Below are positions 1 through 6,189 of a DNA stretch of 7,562 nucleotides, piece after piece. A model generated the notes under the pieces. It was not told where the DNA came from and searched no databases. It saw nothing but the letters and a program-made list of their open reading frames with translations. The translations under genes were made by a program, and so were the position numbers. Each line of letters starts with the position of its first letter. Positions within the stretch are counted from its first letter, which is position 1. The DNA comes from Verrucomicrobiaceae bacterium (lineage in GTDB: Bacteria > Verrucomicrobiota > Verrucomicrobiae > Verrucomicrobiales > Akkermansiaceae): the NCBI GenBank assembly GCA_947372405.1, contig CANBTO010000234.1:1-7562 (forward strand), read 5' to 3'.

Positions 1-204
1 TCTGACGCTTCAACGCAAAAGGAATATCCATGGACTTGGCGATTTGGAAAGAACGCTTTTGAAGCGTCCGTCTATGAACAATCTTCGTCATGGGTTCTGG
101 GCATGAGTAGATATAGAGTATGGTCAATCAATGTGTTCCATGACGGAAAGATTGTAACGAAAGTCGAGACTGACTACTACTCAGCAATTCCTATTGAATT
201 ATAG
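1..204 (+). CDS. Hypothetical protein, C-terminal part (5' truncated by window edge)
   Basis: Frame 1 is open from the first base to a TAG at 202-204, giving the last 67 residues of a protein whose start lies outside the window. The visible part is rich in aromatic residues (WTWRFG, SSWVLGMSRYRVW) and ends in a segment like VFHDGKIVTKVETDYYSAIPIEL, a pattern suggesting alternating beta strands in a small soluble domain. I do not recognise a family. Base composition is about 42% GC by hand count, clearly lower than the IS element and the HAF gene further on, so it may have a different history. A small hairpin lies 18 bp past the stop. No signal peptide or membrane segment is visible in this part. 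The call rests on the open frame and plausible protein composition; function is unknown. Confidence 0.55.
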   Translation, partial: SDASTQKEYPWTWRFGKNAFEASVYEQSSSWVLGMSRYRVWSINVFHDGKIVTKVETDYYSAIPIEL

Positions 205-511
205 AAAGATGCGAACACGGTGCGGCTGGGCAACCCTCACTAGCCGCCCTGTTCTCAACCTTACACGTAAACATGAACCTCAACCCCGCGATCAACGTTG
301 GCCCCCGCTTCCATGAGAAGGACTGTCAACCGGCAAACGAAATTTATTTCGCTATTTTTTCATAGGGGTGTTCCAGAGTTTGGAGTTGTTTCTGAGATAT
401 ATGATGAACAACGAAATCCTGCTTCCATCCGCAGTCATTGAGTGAGCCGCCTTCGTGGACTCTGCTGCACGTTAGATTTCGGTTTGTCGTCATAAAGGGA
501 TCAGGAGGCTG
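205..511. other. Gene-poor intergenic stretch before the IS element
   Basis: About 300 bp with no convincing gene. It contains a hairpin at 222-247 (arms GCGGCT/AGCCGC enclosing an inner GGG-CAA-CCC) and a weak terminator-like hairpin at 338-360. A 30-codon frame from ATG 273 to TAG 365 and a very short frame near 403 have no support beyond being open. The stretch is AT-rich in places, especially 335-420, like the partial gene before it. It ends at the left copy of the IS-flanking direct repeat. Confidence 0.6.
338..360 (+). terminator. Weak intrinsic-terminator-like hairpin
   Basis: CGAAA (338-342) pairs with TTTCG (347-351) across a 4-nt loop and is followed by CTA and a run of six T. It lies about 135 bp past the stop of the partial gene at 1-204. 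The stem is short and only 2 of 5 pairs are GC, so it could be chance. Confidence 0.25.
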
Positions 512-522
512 CTATCTAGTGG
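512..522. repeat. Left copy of 11-bp IS-flanking direct repeat
   Basis: CTATCTAGTGG here is identical to 1895-1905. It marks the recombinase-downstream end of the IS. The repeat ends at a different base on each side (g before and a after here; t before and g after at the other copy), so it is exactly 11 bp. Confidence 0.8.
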
Positions 523-717
523 ACGCACACGCGAGGTGCTAGCGGGGGCCCGCAGTCACTCCCGAAATTCGATTTGTGTTGTTCAAAAGTCATCTTGGGG
601 AAAATTGGTTTTTGGTCTGAGGAAAGTTGTCCACAAGGTTCCGATTCGAGAATGGGATTTAAAGCTCGTCGGAGAATCGGGTTCTTGTGGACAACTTTCC
701 GGCGCGTCGGCTTGGGA
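523..717 (-). ncRNA. Candidate bridge RNA region of the IS element
   Basis: This is the non-coding part of the IS between the recombinase stop and the far direct repeat. IS110-family elements encode a bridge RNA that pairs with target and donor DNA; in the IS1111 subgroup it comes from this downstream end. The sequence shows a strong stem-loop at 621-700. Further toward the end are smaller inverted repeats: CGAA-A-TTCG at 563-571 and GCGGG-GG-CCCGC at 542-553. The 26-nt terminal loop of the large hairpin reads CATTCT on the RNA strand, complementary to AGAATG at the opposite IS end (minus strand of 1892-1897). That could be a donor guide, but a 6-nt match may be chance. The RNA's ends and guide loops cannot be fixed by eye. 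The call rests on position, size and structure. Confidence 0.45.
621..700 (-). repeat. 80-nt near-perfect hairpin after the recombinase gene
   Basis: GGAAAGTTGTCCACAAG (621-637) is the exact reverse complement of 684-700, a 17-bp perfect stem. It continues past a symmetric 3x3 mismatch (AAC opposite AAC on the RNA strand) into a further 7-bp stem (641-647 with 674-680) and a 26-nt loop (648-673). It begins 17 bp after the recombinase stop in transcript order. It could be part of the bridge RNA, a transcription-stopping or mRNA-protecting hairpin, or a protein-binding site. No T-run follows it. Confidence 0.85.
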
Positions 718-1845
718 TCAGGCGGCGCGCTTTGAGATGGTTTTCGATGTGGTTTTCGAGGAACCTGGCGACTTATCTTTTTTGCGTTCTGGAAACGCTT
801 GGTAGTCGCCGCCTTTTTGCCACATCGCGATCATCATCACGGCGAGTTTGCGGGCGATGGCGATCACGGCTTTTTTCTTGGCGGCTCTTCCTCCTTTGCC
901 CGCGAGCTTGAGGCCTTGTTCTCGCAGGGCGCAGTCGGGGCCGAAATGGCCGAGGAGGTATTGCGAGCATTGGACGAGAAGTTGCCTGAGATATCGGTTG
1001 CCTGCTTTGCTGATAGGGAGCTGTTTGTCGGTGCCGCCGGATTGGTCTCTGCGGGGCACGAGGCCAAGGTAGGCGCCGACGTCGCGGGGGTCTTTGAAAC
1101 GGTGGGGGTCTTCGATGCTCAATACAAAGGCCATGGAGGTGATGGGGCCGATGGAGGGGATTTGCTGGAATTTGACGGCTTGGGGATGATGCTCGCGGGC
1201 GGATTTTTGAATTTCCTTTTCGTAAACTTTGATCTGCTCGGTGAGGGATTCGAGGGACTTGAGGGCGGGGGTGATGGCGGGTTCGAGTGCCGGGTGTTCT
1301 GCGAGAAATTTCCCTGCATTGAGGTGTAACGATTCGGTGCTGGAGGCGGGGATGCGCAGGCCCATGGATTTGATCACGCCGCGGACGGTGGCACAGATGT
1401 GGGTTCTTTGCCGGACCAGGGAGTCGCGGATCTTGATGGCGACGAGGTCTTTTTGAGCTTGCTCCGAGCCGTGCTGGATGGGGCTGAGTAGATCAGCGTC
1501 GGCGCGTAGCAGCTTGGCGAGCATGCGTGCATCGAGCTGATCACATTTGCGGTCGTTTTGGTAAATGGCTCGCAGCTTGCGGGCATTGGCGACGGTGACG
1601 TGCATGCCTTCGGCAGTGAGAAACCGGCTAATCCACGGGCTGTGGGTGCCGACTTCAATCGCGACCGCACCCTTTGGATAGTCTTCACAAAGTTTCCTGA
1701 GGGCGGCGCGATCATTGGTGATGGTGAACTCCTTGAGGATCACTCCGTGCTTGTCGGTGACGCAGACATGGTGTTTCTTGTCGCCGAGGTCGACGCCGAT
1801 ATACGTTTCGAATTTCTGACTCGTGTTGTTGTTTTTAGATTTCAT
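718..1845 (-). CDS. IS110-family DEDD recombinase (transposase), 375 aa
   Basis: Catalyses excision and insertion of the IS by site-specific recombination, guided by a bridge RNA in characterised relatives. The N-terminal RuvC-like domain (about 14-165) shows the DEDD set: D19 in YIGVDLGD, E64 in AIEVGTHSPW, and D102 and D105 in CDQLDARMLAKLL. A helical linker (about 185-220) leads to the C-terminal Tnp domain, with the helix-hairpin-helix-like IPSIGPITS (229-237) and the conserved block YLGLVPRRDQSGG...ISKAGNRYLRQLL. S269 there is the expected serine nucleophile. The tail (about 352-375) is a Lys/Ser-rich extension of unknown role. Length is typical or slightly long for the family. The ATG at 1845 gives a normal N-terminus ahead of the first catalytic strand, but no Shine-Dalgarno sequence precedes it. 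No frameshift or missing catalytic residue is seen. Confidence 0.95.
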   Translation of the reverse strand: MKSKNNNTSQKFETYIGVDLGDKKHHVCVTDKHGVILKEFTITNDRAALRKLCEDYPKGAVAIEVGTHSPWISRFLTAEGMHVTVANARKLRAIYQNDRKCDQLDARMLAKLLRADADLLSPIQHGSEQAQKDLVAIKIRDSLVRQRTHICATVRGVIKSMGLRIPASSTESLHLNAGKFLAEHPALEPAITPALKSLESLTEQIKVYEKEIQKSAREHHPQAVKFQQIPSIGPITSMAFVLSIEDPHRFKDPRDVGAYLGLVPRRDQSGGTDKQLPISKAGNRYLRQLLVQCSQYLLGHFGPDCALREQGLKLAGKGGRAAKKKAVIAIARKLAVMMIAMWQKGGDYQAFPERKKDKSPGSSKTTSKTISKRAA

Positions 1846-1894
1846 GGGAAGGAAAGATTACGAACCGATGGCGCGGCCTCAAGTCCTTCTCATT

Positions 1895-1905
1895 CTATCT
1901 AGTGG
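1895..1905. repeat. Right copy of 11-bp IS-flanking direct repeat
   Basis: CTATCTAGTGG, identical to 512-522, lies 49 bp upstream of the recombinase start. It marks the recombinase-upstream end of the IS. Confidence 0.8.
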
Positions 1906-2069
1906 GCTTGCCATCGCTTGAACGTCGGGTATGTGCTTGATAGCGGAATCCTTCAGAAAAGATTCAAGAGGAAGTGACCATGGCCCTGTTGGAGAGACAG
2001 GCGTTATTTCATCCCACTTCAGAACCGGGAGGGCGGAGGTTTCGCCTGCGGCGGCTTCGCTATGCTTAC

Positions 2070-2089
2070 AAAAAACCCCGAGCTTCGGC
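2070..2089 (-). terminator. Candidate intrinsic terminator of the membrane-protein pair
   Basis: Read on the minus strand, GCCGA-AGC-TCGGGG is followed directly by six T. The stem is CCGA/TCGG with a 3-nt loop. It starts 22 bp past the stop of the 207-aa membrane protein and points the right way. The stem is only 4 bp, so it is a modest terminator. The rest of 1906-2110 shows no supported gene. Confidence 0.45.
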
Positions 2090-2110
2090 ATGATGGGAAA
2101 GTCCGATGTC

Positions 2111-2734
2111 TCACCGCGACCCAAAGTAAAACAGCATCAGCGTCAGCGGCAACGCCTCCAGCTTGTCGCCCAGAGGGATCGCCTGCTGCCACCCAAAGAT
2201 CTGTACCATGATCGCCAGCGCGACCGCGACCAAGGTCACCACCGCTTTCAAATCATCGAACCACGATGCGCTCCCGTTGCACTGCTTTCCCCGGCTCAGC
2301 CGCGCCGCGACCGCCCCGAACCCGATCCCGAGAAAATACGAACCCACACTCGCGAAAACGGGCATCGCCACCGGATCGCGCAGCCGCCCTGTGCAGCCCA
2401 GATAAACCGCCAGCCCCACGAATGACAGTACGATGATCGTCCGCAGTGAATGCCTTGGTAGATACAGCGGGTGCGGCTCATCCTCGAGCAAATCCTCCCG
2501 CGTCAGCTTCTCATGCTGCACCGGCGAAAGCGCCACAAACCGCCGATGCGCAAAGTAATGCGCGAGGACGATGATGAGCGACTCATACCACAGCAGGCTC
2601 ACCGGCTTGCTACGCGCCGTCTGTGTCACGATGAAACCCACGGTCATCAGCGTCAGTAGCGCACGAATGCTTCCCGCTGGCAAACCAAGAACCTTCCGCA
2701 CCCGCGGAGCCATGAGTAATTGTTGATAGGCCAT
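2111..2734 (-). CDS. Multi-pass membrane protein of unknown function, 207 aa
   Basis: I do not recognise a named family. Hydrophobic segments, by eye, lie at about 22-40, 46-62, 98-113, 122-144 and 163-182, with a possible sixth near 194-205, so this is an inner-membrane protein of five or six passes. A charged soluble loop (about 71-96, KLTREDLLEDEPHP) separates the first pair from the rest. The N-terminus carries VLGLPAGSIRALLTLM, a short basic-to-hydrophobic entry I associate with uncharacterised membrane proteins of Planctomycetes and Verrucomicrobia; this is a recollection, not a search. It lies 70 bp downstream of the 276-aa membrane protein on the same strand, so the two probably share a transcript, and a terminator-like hairpin follows. 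No Shine-Dalgarno sequence precedes the ATG, so the start is the first in-frame ATG giving a full first membrane segment. Confidence 0.75.
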   Translation of the reverse strand: MAYQQLLMAPRVRKVLGLPAGSIRALLTLMTVGFIVTQTARSKPVSLLWYESLIIVLAHYFAHRRFVALSPVQHEKLTREDLLEDEPHPLYLPRHSLRTIIVLSFVGLAVYLGCTGRLRDPVAMPVFASVGSYFLGIGFGAVAARLSRGKQCNGSASWFDDLKAVVTLVAVALAIMVQIFGWQQAIPLGDKLEALPLTLMLFYFGSR

Positions 2735-2804
2735 AGCGTGACTTCACGGAGGGGGGGAACGACGCGGCATCCAAAGGCACCATGGCGTCCACCGCCTCAA
2801 CGGG

Positions 2805-3635
2805 TTACGGCGGGGGCTGCTGGACGACCACTTTTTCCTCGCCGTCCTCACCCACCAAGGTCGCCCGCTGATGCAGGATACGATCCAGCTTCTGCCAATA
2901 GAACCACAGCCCCACGATGTTTTCGTAACGCTTAATCACCGTCTGGTGGTTATCCACTGCCAGCAAATCGCCCCCGCCAAAACCCAGCACCGTCTCCAGC
3001 ACATCGCGATACTTCGTCACAAAGCGCAGCCCCGAGCGATCCGTCAGTTCCGAGCCTTCGCCAAAGTGAAACTCCGCAATCTCATTCGGGCTGAACTTCT
3101 TCCTTCGATTGAAAACCATCTCGAAAAGCGAGCACACCCACGGGATCAGCAGCAGCCACGAAAGCACCATCACCGTCCCCCGATCATACTTGGGCTCCAG
3201 CGCCGCGAAGTGATGCAAAATCGGCCCCAGAATCAAGGTGTCGCGAAGGTTCTCCAGATACTTCGCAAAGAGCCAGATCACCGCCACTACCAGCGAGCAA
3301 AGCACCAGCTTCTTCAGGCTTATATCGTAAAGCAGCGCCAGCACGAAATAGATCATCGTCCCGATGAAAATCCACGCCCCGGCCTGCGGCGTGATCACGC
3401 TGGGCACTAGGAATTTCAGCGCAAACCCCACTGCGATCACGATCCACAGATAAAACGCCGGCGGCGCGGAATACACCACGATCTCATCGATCCTCGTCTT
3501 CCCACCGAGGAGGAACCCCACCGCCTTGAAGGGCGCGAAGATCACCCTCCCGATTTTAGTCCTGAACGTGGTTTTCGCAGCCGGGGGCGACTGCGCTTTT
3601 GCGGGCAAAGCCTGCGGATCGAGTGAGTCAGCCAT
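2805..3635 (-). CDS. Membrane protein of unknown function with C-terminal soluble domain, 276 aa
   Basis: No family recognised. The first ~50 residues are polar, with a Pro/Ala-rich stretch (about 8-20), then basic (TKIGRVIFAPFKAVG). Four likely membrane segments follow at about 59-77, 86-104, 109-125 and 153-173. After the basic stop RRKK (177-180), about 95 soluble residues run to a charged, proline-ended tail (EDGEEKVVVQQPPP). This C-terminal part reads like alternating strands (ETVLGFGGGDLLAVDNHQTV, then ENIVGLWFYWQKLDRIL). It is loosely reminiscent of bacterial PH-like (bPH2) domains, which often sit beside membrane helices; that is speculative. It is the first gene of a probable two-gene unit with the 207-aa membrane protein. 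A weak promoter candidate lies just upstream. No Shine-Dalgarno sequence is seen before the ATG. Confidence 0.75.
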   Translation of the reverse strand: MADSLDPQALPAKAQSPPAAKTTFRTKIGRVIFAPFKAVGFLLGGKTRIDEIVVYSAPPAFYLWIVIAVGFALKFLVPSVITPQAGAWIFIGTMIYFVLALLYDISLKKLVLCSLVVAVIWLFAKYLENLRDTLILGPILHHFAALEPKYDRGTVMVLSWLLLIPWVCSLFEMVFNRRKKFSPNEIAEFHFGEGSELTDRSGLRFVTKYRDVLETVLGFGGGDLLAVDNHQTVIKRYENIVGLWFYWQKLDRILHQRATLVGEDGEEKVVVQQPPP

Positions 3636-3650
3636 TTTGGGATGCCAGGG

Positions 3651-3679
3651 AAATTACGCCCTCCCGACCACTGACACAA
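3651..3679 (-). promoter_or_regulatory. Weak sigma70-like promoter candidate for the membrane-protein pair
   Basis: On the minus strand, TTGTGT (3679-3674) is separated by 17 bp from TAATTT (3656-3651), which lies 15 bp before the ATG of the 276-aa protein. Each hexamer matches only 3 of 6 consensus bases, so support comes mainly from spacing and position. The start would give a very short leader, consistent with the missing Shine-Dalgarno sequence. Confidence 0.2.
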
Positions 3680-3845
3680 GACAAACGCATCGCGAGAAAT
3701 TTACTTTTGGCGGAAGGTTCCCGAATCAGCAGTTGGGCCGGACCGGAGGCGAGGAAATGGGCAGGGAGGCGCAGTCGGTGGTGAAGGCAACTGCGATGGC
3801 CTACTGCCGTTAGAGTTAGCTTCCGCAACCTCACGACGGTGAACT

Positions 3846-5624
3846 TTAGCGCGTTTCGTAAAATTTCTTAACCACCCACCACGCCTTCTTCCGCTGCCCC
3901 TTGTCCGAAACGAGTCCCTTGCGGTTCCAGCCGTCCTGATTCAGCGGATGGTAGCGGGTTGGTGAGCGAAAATCAAACAACACCCAGGGACACGTGCCGC
4001 GCAGGTTGGGGATGTTTTGGAACATGATGTAGTTCTTGCGGTAGAGTTCCTCCTGATATTCCTCGCTCCAGTTGGAAGCCACGTCGGCAGGCCCGTGCTG
4101 ACCGTAGAGCGCCTCGCAGCCGAATTCCGTCATGATCAGGGGTTTGTCGGTCGCCACTTCCCACTTGATTTTCTCGGGCTCTAACGGGAATGGAAAGTAC
4201 CACCCCAAATATTTGTTCACCCCGACCACATCCACCGCCTCGGAGACCTTGTCATTCAGATGAAACGTGGAAGTCGCCTTGTCATAGCGCACATTGTCGA
4301 AGGCCGCACCAACCAATCGGCTGTCGTCCAGCTCATGGGTGAGCGCGACCAAATCCGTTAAAACCTTATCGCGATATTCCGAGGGGCTGGTTTCATTGGC
4401 GATGCTCCAGATGATGATTCCGGCGCGGTTTTTGTCCCGATAGATCATTTCACGCAGCATGGTTTCCGCCTTCTTGAGGATGACGGGGTTTGAAAATTCG
4501 ATGCCTTGCCACAGTGGGATTTCCTCCCAGATCAGGATCCCCATTTTCTCGGCCATGCGCACGGTATGTTCGTTCTGCGGATAGTGGGCGGTGCGGACGA
4601 AGTTGCAGCCCAGCGCCTTGACCTCGCTGAGAATCATGGCGGCGTCGGCATCGGAGTTGGCACGTCCGAGGCGTTGGGGGATCTCCTCGTGGAAGTTGAC
4701 CCCTTTCAGGAAAATCGGCTTGCCGTTGAGTAAAATGTCGTTGCCCTTGGTCTCGATGGTTCGGAAGGCGATTTCGTCGGCCAGTGAATCCTCCGCAGTG
4801 GAAACTTCCAAATGATACATTTTCGGCGCGGCGGGTTCCCATAACTGCGGCTTGGCTTCTATCTCGAACGAGACATGGCCGTTCGCGTCGGTGGTGAGTG
4901 CCTGCTTAATGTTCAATTCCCCAATCGAGACTTCCACATTCTGTGGCGAGGTCGCGCCATCCAATTGGACATATCCGGCGATGGTGTCGCGGTGTCCCTT
5001 TTTGAGTTGCACCTTGTAATCGCGCACATGCACTTGGGGTCGGTCCACATAAAACACGTCCCGCAGGATACCGCCGTAGTTCCACCAGTCGAAGTTCATG
5101 GCGGGGATGCCATCCACACGGCGGCGGTTATTTACCATCACGATCAGATCGTTTTCTCCATCGACCAGCGTGTCGGACAAATCCATCTGGAAAGGAGTGA
5201 AGCCGCCCTCGTGCCGTCCCACCTCCTTGCCATTTAACCAGACCGCAGCCTCGTAGGAAACTCCCGCAAAATAGAGAAACTGCCGATGATCTTTGGTTTT
5301 TTCCGCTGTGAAATACCGCTGATACCAGACGTTTCCCTCGTAGTATTTCAATTCAGGGACTTGTGAGTTGAAGTCGCTGGGAACATCGAGCCGTAAACCA
5401 CCGCTGAACGAATACTCCACGAAATCCGTTTTCCCCTGCGGTTTGCGATTTTGATAGAATTTCATCGATTCTCCCCGCCCGAACTGGTCGATGATGGCAT
5501 TCCACTTGCCGTTGAGGAGCGTGGCATTCTTGCAGCCGTAGGGATTCATCATGAACGTCTGGGACATGAGATTTACAGTAAAGCATAGGAATGCGGCGAG
5601 GAATAAAGGTGTTTTCACTGGCAT
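3846..5624 (-). CDS. Secreted GH2 beta-glucuronidase-like glycoside hydrolase, 592 aa
   Basis: Predicted to remove terminal beta-linked glucuronic acid (or a related sugar) from glycans outside the cytoplasm. Residues 1-22 form a signal peptide (KTPLFLAAFLCFTVNLMSQ). The sugar-binding jelly-roll domain spans about 25-195 (YEGNVWYQRYF, GGFTPFQMDL), the Ig-like domain about 196-290, and the TIM barrel about 292-592. The acid/base is E411 in RDKNRAGIIIWSIANE and the nucleophile is E500 in PLIMTEFGCEA. N567-R568-K569 matches the N-x-K motif that binds the glucuronate carboxylate in E. coli GusA. NKYLGWY, NWSEEYQ and overall length (GusA is about 600 aa) also agree. DFRSPTR near 551-557 is typical of environmental GH2 members rather than GusA, so galacturonidase or another GH2 specificity remains possible. 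ATG 5624 yields the signal peptide; no Shine-Dalgarno sequence is seen. The gene is apparently monocistronic. Confidence 0.9.
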   Translation of the reverse strand: MPVKTPLFLAAFLCFTVNLMSQTFMMNPYGCKNATLLNGKWNAIIDQFGRGESMKFYQNRKPQGKTDFVEYSFSGGLRLDVPSDFNSQVPELKYYEGNVWYQRYFTAEKTKDHRQFLYFAGVSYEAAVWLNGKEVGRHEGGFTPFQMDLSDTLVDGENDLIVMVNNRRRVDGIPAMNFDWWNYGGILRDVFYVDRPQVHVRDYKVQLKKGHRDTIAGYVQLDGATSPQNVEVSIGELNIKQALTTDANGHVSFEIEAKPQLWEPAAPKMYHLEVSTAEDSLADEIAFRTIETKGNDILLNGKPIFLKGVNFHEEIPQRLGRANSDADAAMILSEVKALGCNFVRTAHYPQNEHTVRMAEKMGILIWEEIPLWQGIEFSNPVILKKAETMLREMIYRDKNRAGIIIWSIANETSPSEYRDKVLTDLVALTHELDDSRLVGAAFDNVRYDKATSTFHLNDKVSEAVDVVGVNKYLGWYFPFPLEPEKIKWEVATDKPLIMTEFGCEALYGQHGPADVASNWSEEYQEELYRKNYIMFQNIPNLRGTCPWVLFDFRSPTRYHPLNQDGWNRKGLVSDKGQRKKAWWVVKKFYETR

Positions 5625-5771
5625 AGGATCGGGTTTCTGATTGCGAGACGGACTGAACGCTCGTCCTCGGCTGGCTGCAAGATGGTAATTTTGGTGGAGG
5701 CACCTGAAAAGTGGTTAGTCTGGGGGGAGGGCGGGGACACTGGATCGATGTTCCGTTCGTTACTCGAACCC

Positions 5772-5963
5772 TCAGGCCAGGGCGGCCTCGGTTTGCTCGC
5801 CGGGCTCAGCACTCGCGTGGTCATTGTTCGCTGCTTCCAGCAGGGCGGTGATGTCGTGGGTGATGTCGATCCCTGCTTGGCCGGGATGGATGGCGAGGAT
5901 TCGTGCACCTTCACCAAGGAGGCGTGCGATGCGGAGGGCGGGTGTGCTGGGGTTGATTGCCAT
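5772..5963 (-). CDS. Possible small hypothetical protein, 63 aa
   Basis: An ATG-to-TGA frame whose product reads like a small folded protein: a helix-like STPALRIARLLGEGARILA, a short middle (HPGQAGIDIT), then a helix-like HDITALLEAANND and an acidic Ala/Glu-rich tail. Codon third positions are mostly C or G, as expected for a real gene in this GC-rich genome. Against it, no Shine-Dalgarno sequence lies upstream, the frame is short, and other frames here are open too. It lies 147 bp upstream of the glucuronidase on the same strand. The product has no signal peptide or membrane segment. I do not recognise a family; it could also be the remnant of a larger gene. Confidence 0.4.
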   Translation of the reverse strand: MAINPSTPALRIARLLGEGARILAIHPGQAGIDITHDITALLEAANNDHASAEPGEQTEAALA

Positions 5964-6119
5964 GGCTGAGCGTTAGGAGAAACAGAAGATTGCATCGCCC
6001 AACGCGAGTTGTCGCGCTTGTAAGGTAAAAAAATCACGGGTGGTCGGTCGCCTTCCGCTTCTCCGCCCAAGGCTGCTTGAAACCAGCAGAGTGTTAGGTA
6101 GTATCGCGAGGATCTCACT

Positions 6120-6189
6120 GAATCTTAATTCACGAAGCGTGATGCTAAGCATGCGGCCAACCGCGAGAGTCGGGATTGTATCAATCCCG
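6120..6189. repeat. Chain of adjacent small inverted repeats upstream of the HAF gene
   Basis: Consecutive perfect inverted repeats lie nearly end to end: GAAT-CTTA-ATTC (6120-6131), CACG-AAG-CGTG (6131-6141), ATGCT-A-AGCAT (6142-6152), GCGG-CCAA-CCGC (6153-6164) and, after 6 bp, CGGGATTG-TAT-CAATCCCG (6171-6189). The last has an 8-bp stem and is the most solid. It ends 49 bp before the HAF start codon. No long T-run follows. They may be operator sites, a structured leader or a repeat-element remnant. The 4-bp arms alone would not be significant. Confidence 0.6.

Larger units (their letters stand above)
512..1905 (-). mobile_element. IS110-family insertion sequence, IS1111-like layout, apparently complete
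   Basis: A single DEDD recombinase gene (minus strand) is framed by a perfect 11-bp direct repeat, CTATCTAGTGG, at 512-522 and 1895-1905, a repeat-to-repeat distance of 1383 bp. That is a normal size for IS110-family elements. In recombinase orientation there is only about 50 bp before the gene and about 195 bp after it. Long non-coding sequence downstream rather than upstream is the layout known for the IS1111 subgroup. I saw no convincing subterminal inverted repeat, only a 7 of 11 match between 536-546 and the complement of 1865-1875, and IS1111 members usually have one. The exact ends are therefore uncertain by several bases. The repeats include target or core sequence, because IS110 elements do not make classical staggered-cut duplications. 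The recombinase is intact, so the element may be active. Confidence 0.8.

Noticed and set aside
273..365. 30-codon frame starting MNLNPAINVGPRF
   Set aside because: Too short, no Shine-Dalgarno sequence, no recognised family, and its AT-rich end coincides with a terminator-like hairpin.
536..546. Possible subterminal inverted repeat of the IS with 1865-1875
   Set aside because: Only 7 of 11 positions match, not distinguishable from chance in GC-rich sequence.
799..1329. 176-codon open frame on + strand inside the IS
   Set aside because: It lies antisense within the recombinase gene, and its Gly/Phe/Glu-rich product has no domain pattern. The opposite frame is a clear IS110 recombinase.
2043..2053. 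CGCC-TGC-GGCG inverted repeat
   Set aside because: Four-bp arms in GC-rich sequence are expected by chance, and no T-run follows on either strand.
1879..2124. 81-codon minus-strand frame running from the end of the membrane gene across the IS boundary
   Set aside because: It would need a TTG start, it crosses the IS direct repeat and stops inside the IS, and it contains the terminator-like hairpin. Joining the flanks as a pre-insertion site extends it only about a dozen codons before a stop. No recognisable domain.
2871..3410. 179-codon + strand frame
   Set aside because: Antisense to the 276-aa membrane protein; the product is His/Gln/Arg-rich low complexity, typical of an antisense shadow.
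5682..5969. 95-codon + strand frame
   Set aside because: Antisense to the 63-aa candidate, Gly/Cys-rich product, no recognisable features. The minus-strand frame has better codon third positions.
5615..6118. 167-codon minus-strand frame upstream of the glucuronidase
   Set aside because: Ser/Pro-rich product without domain features. It overlaps the start of the glucuronidase and a better-supported 63-aa frame.
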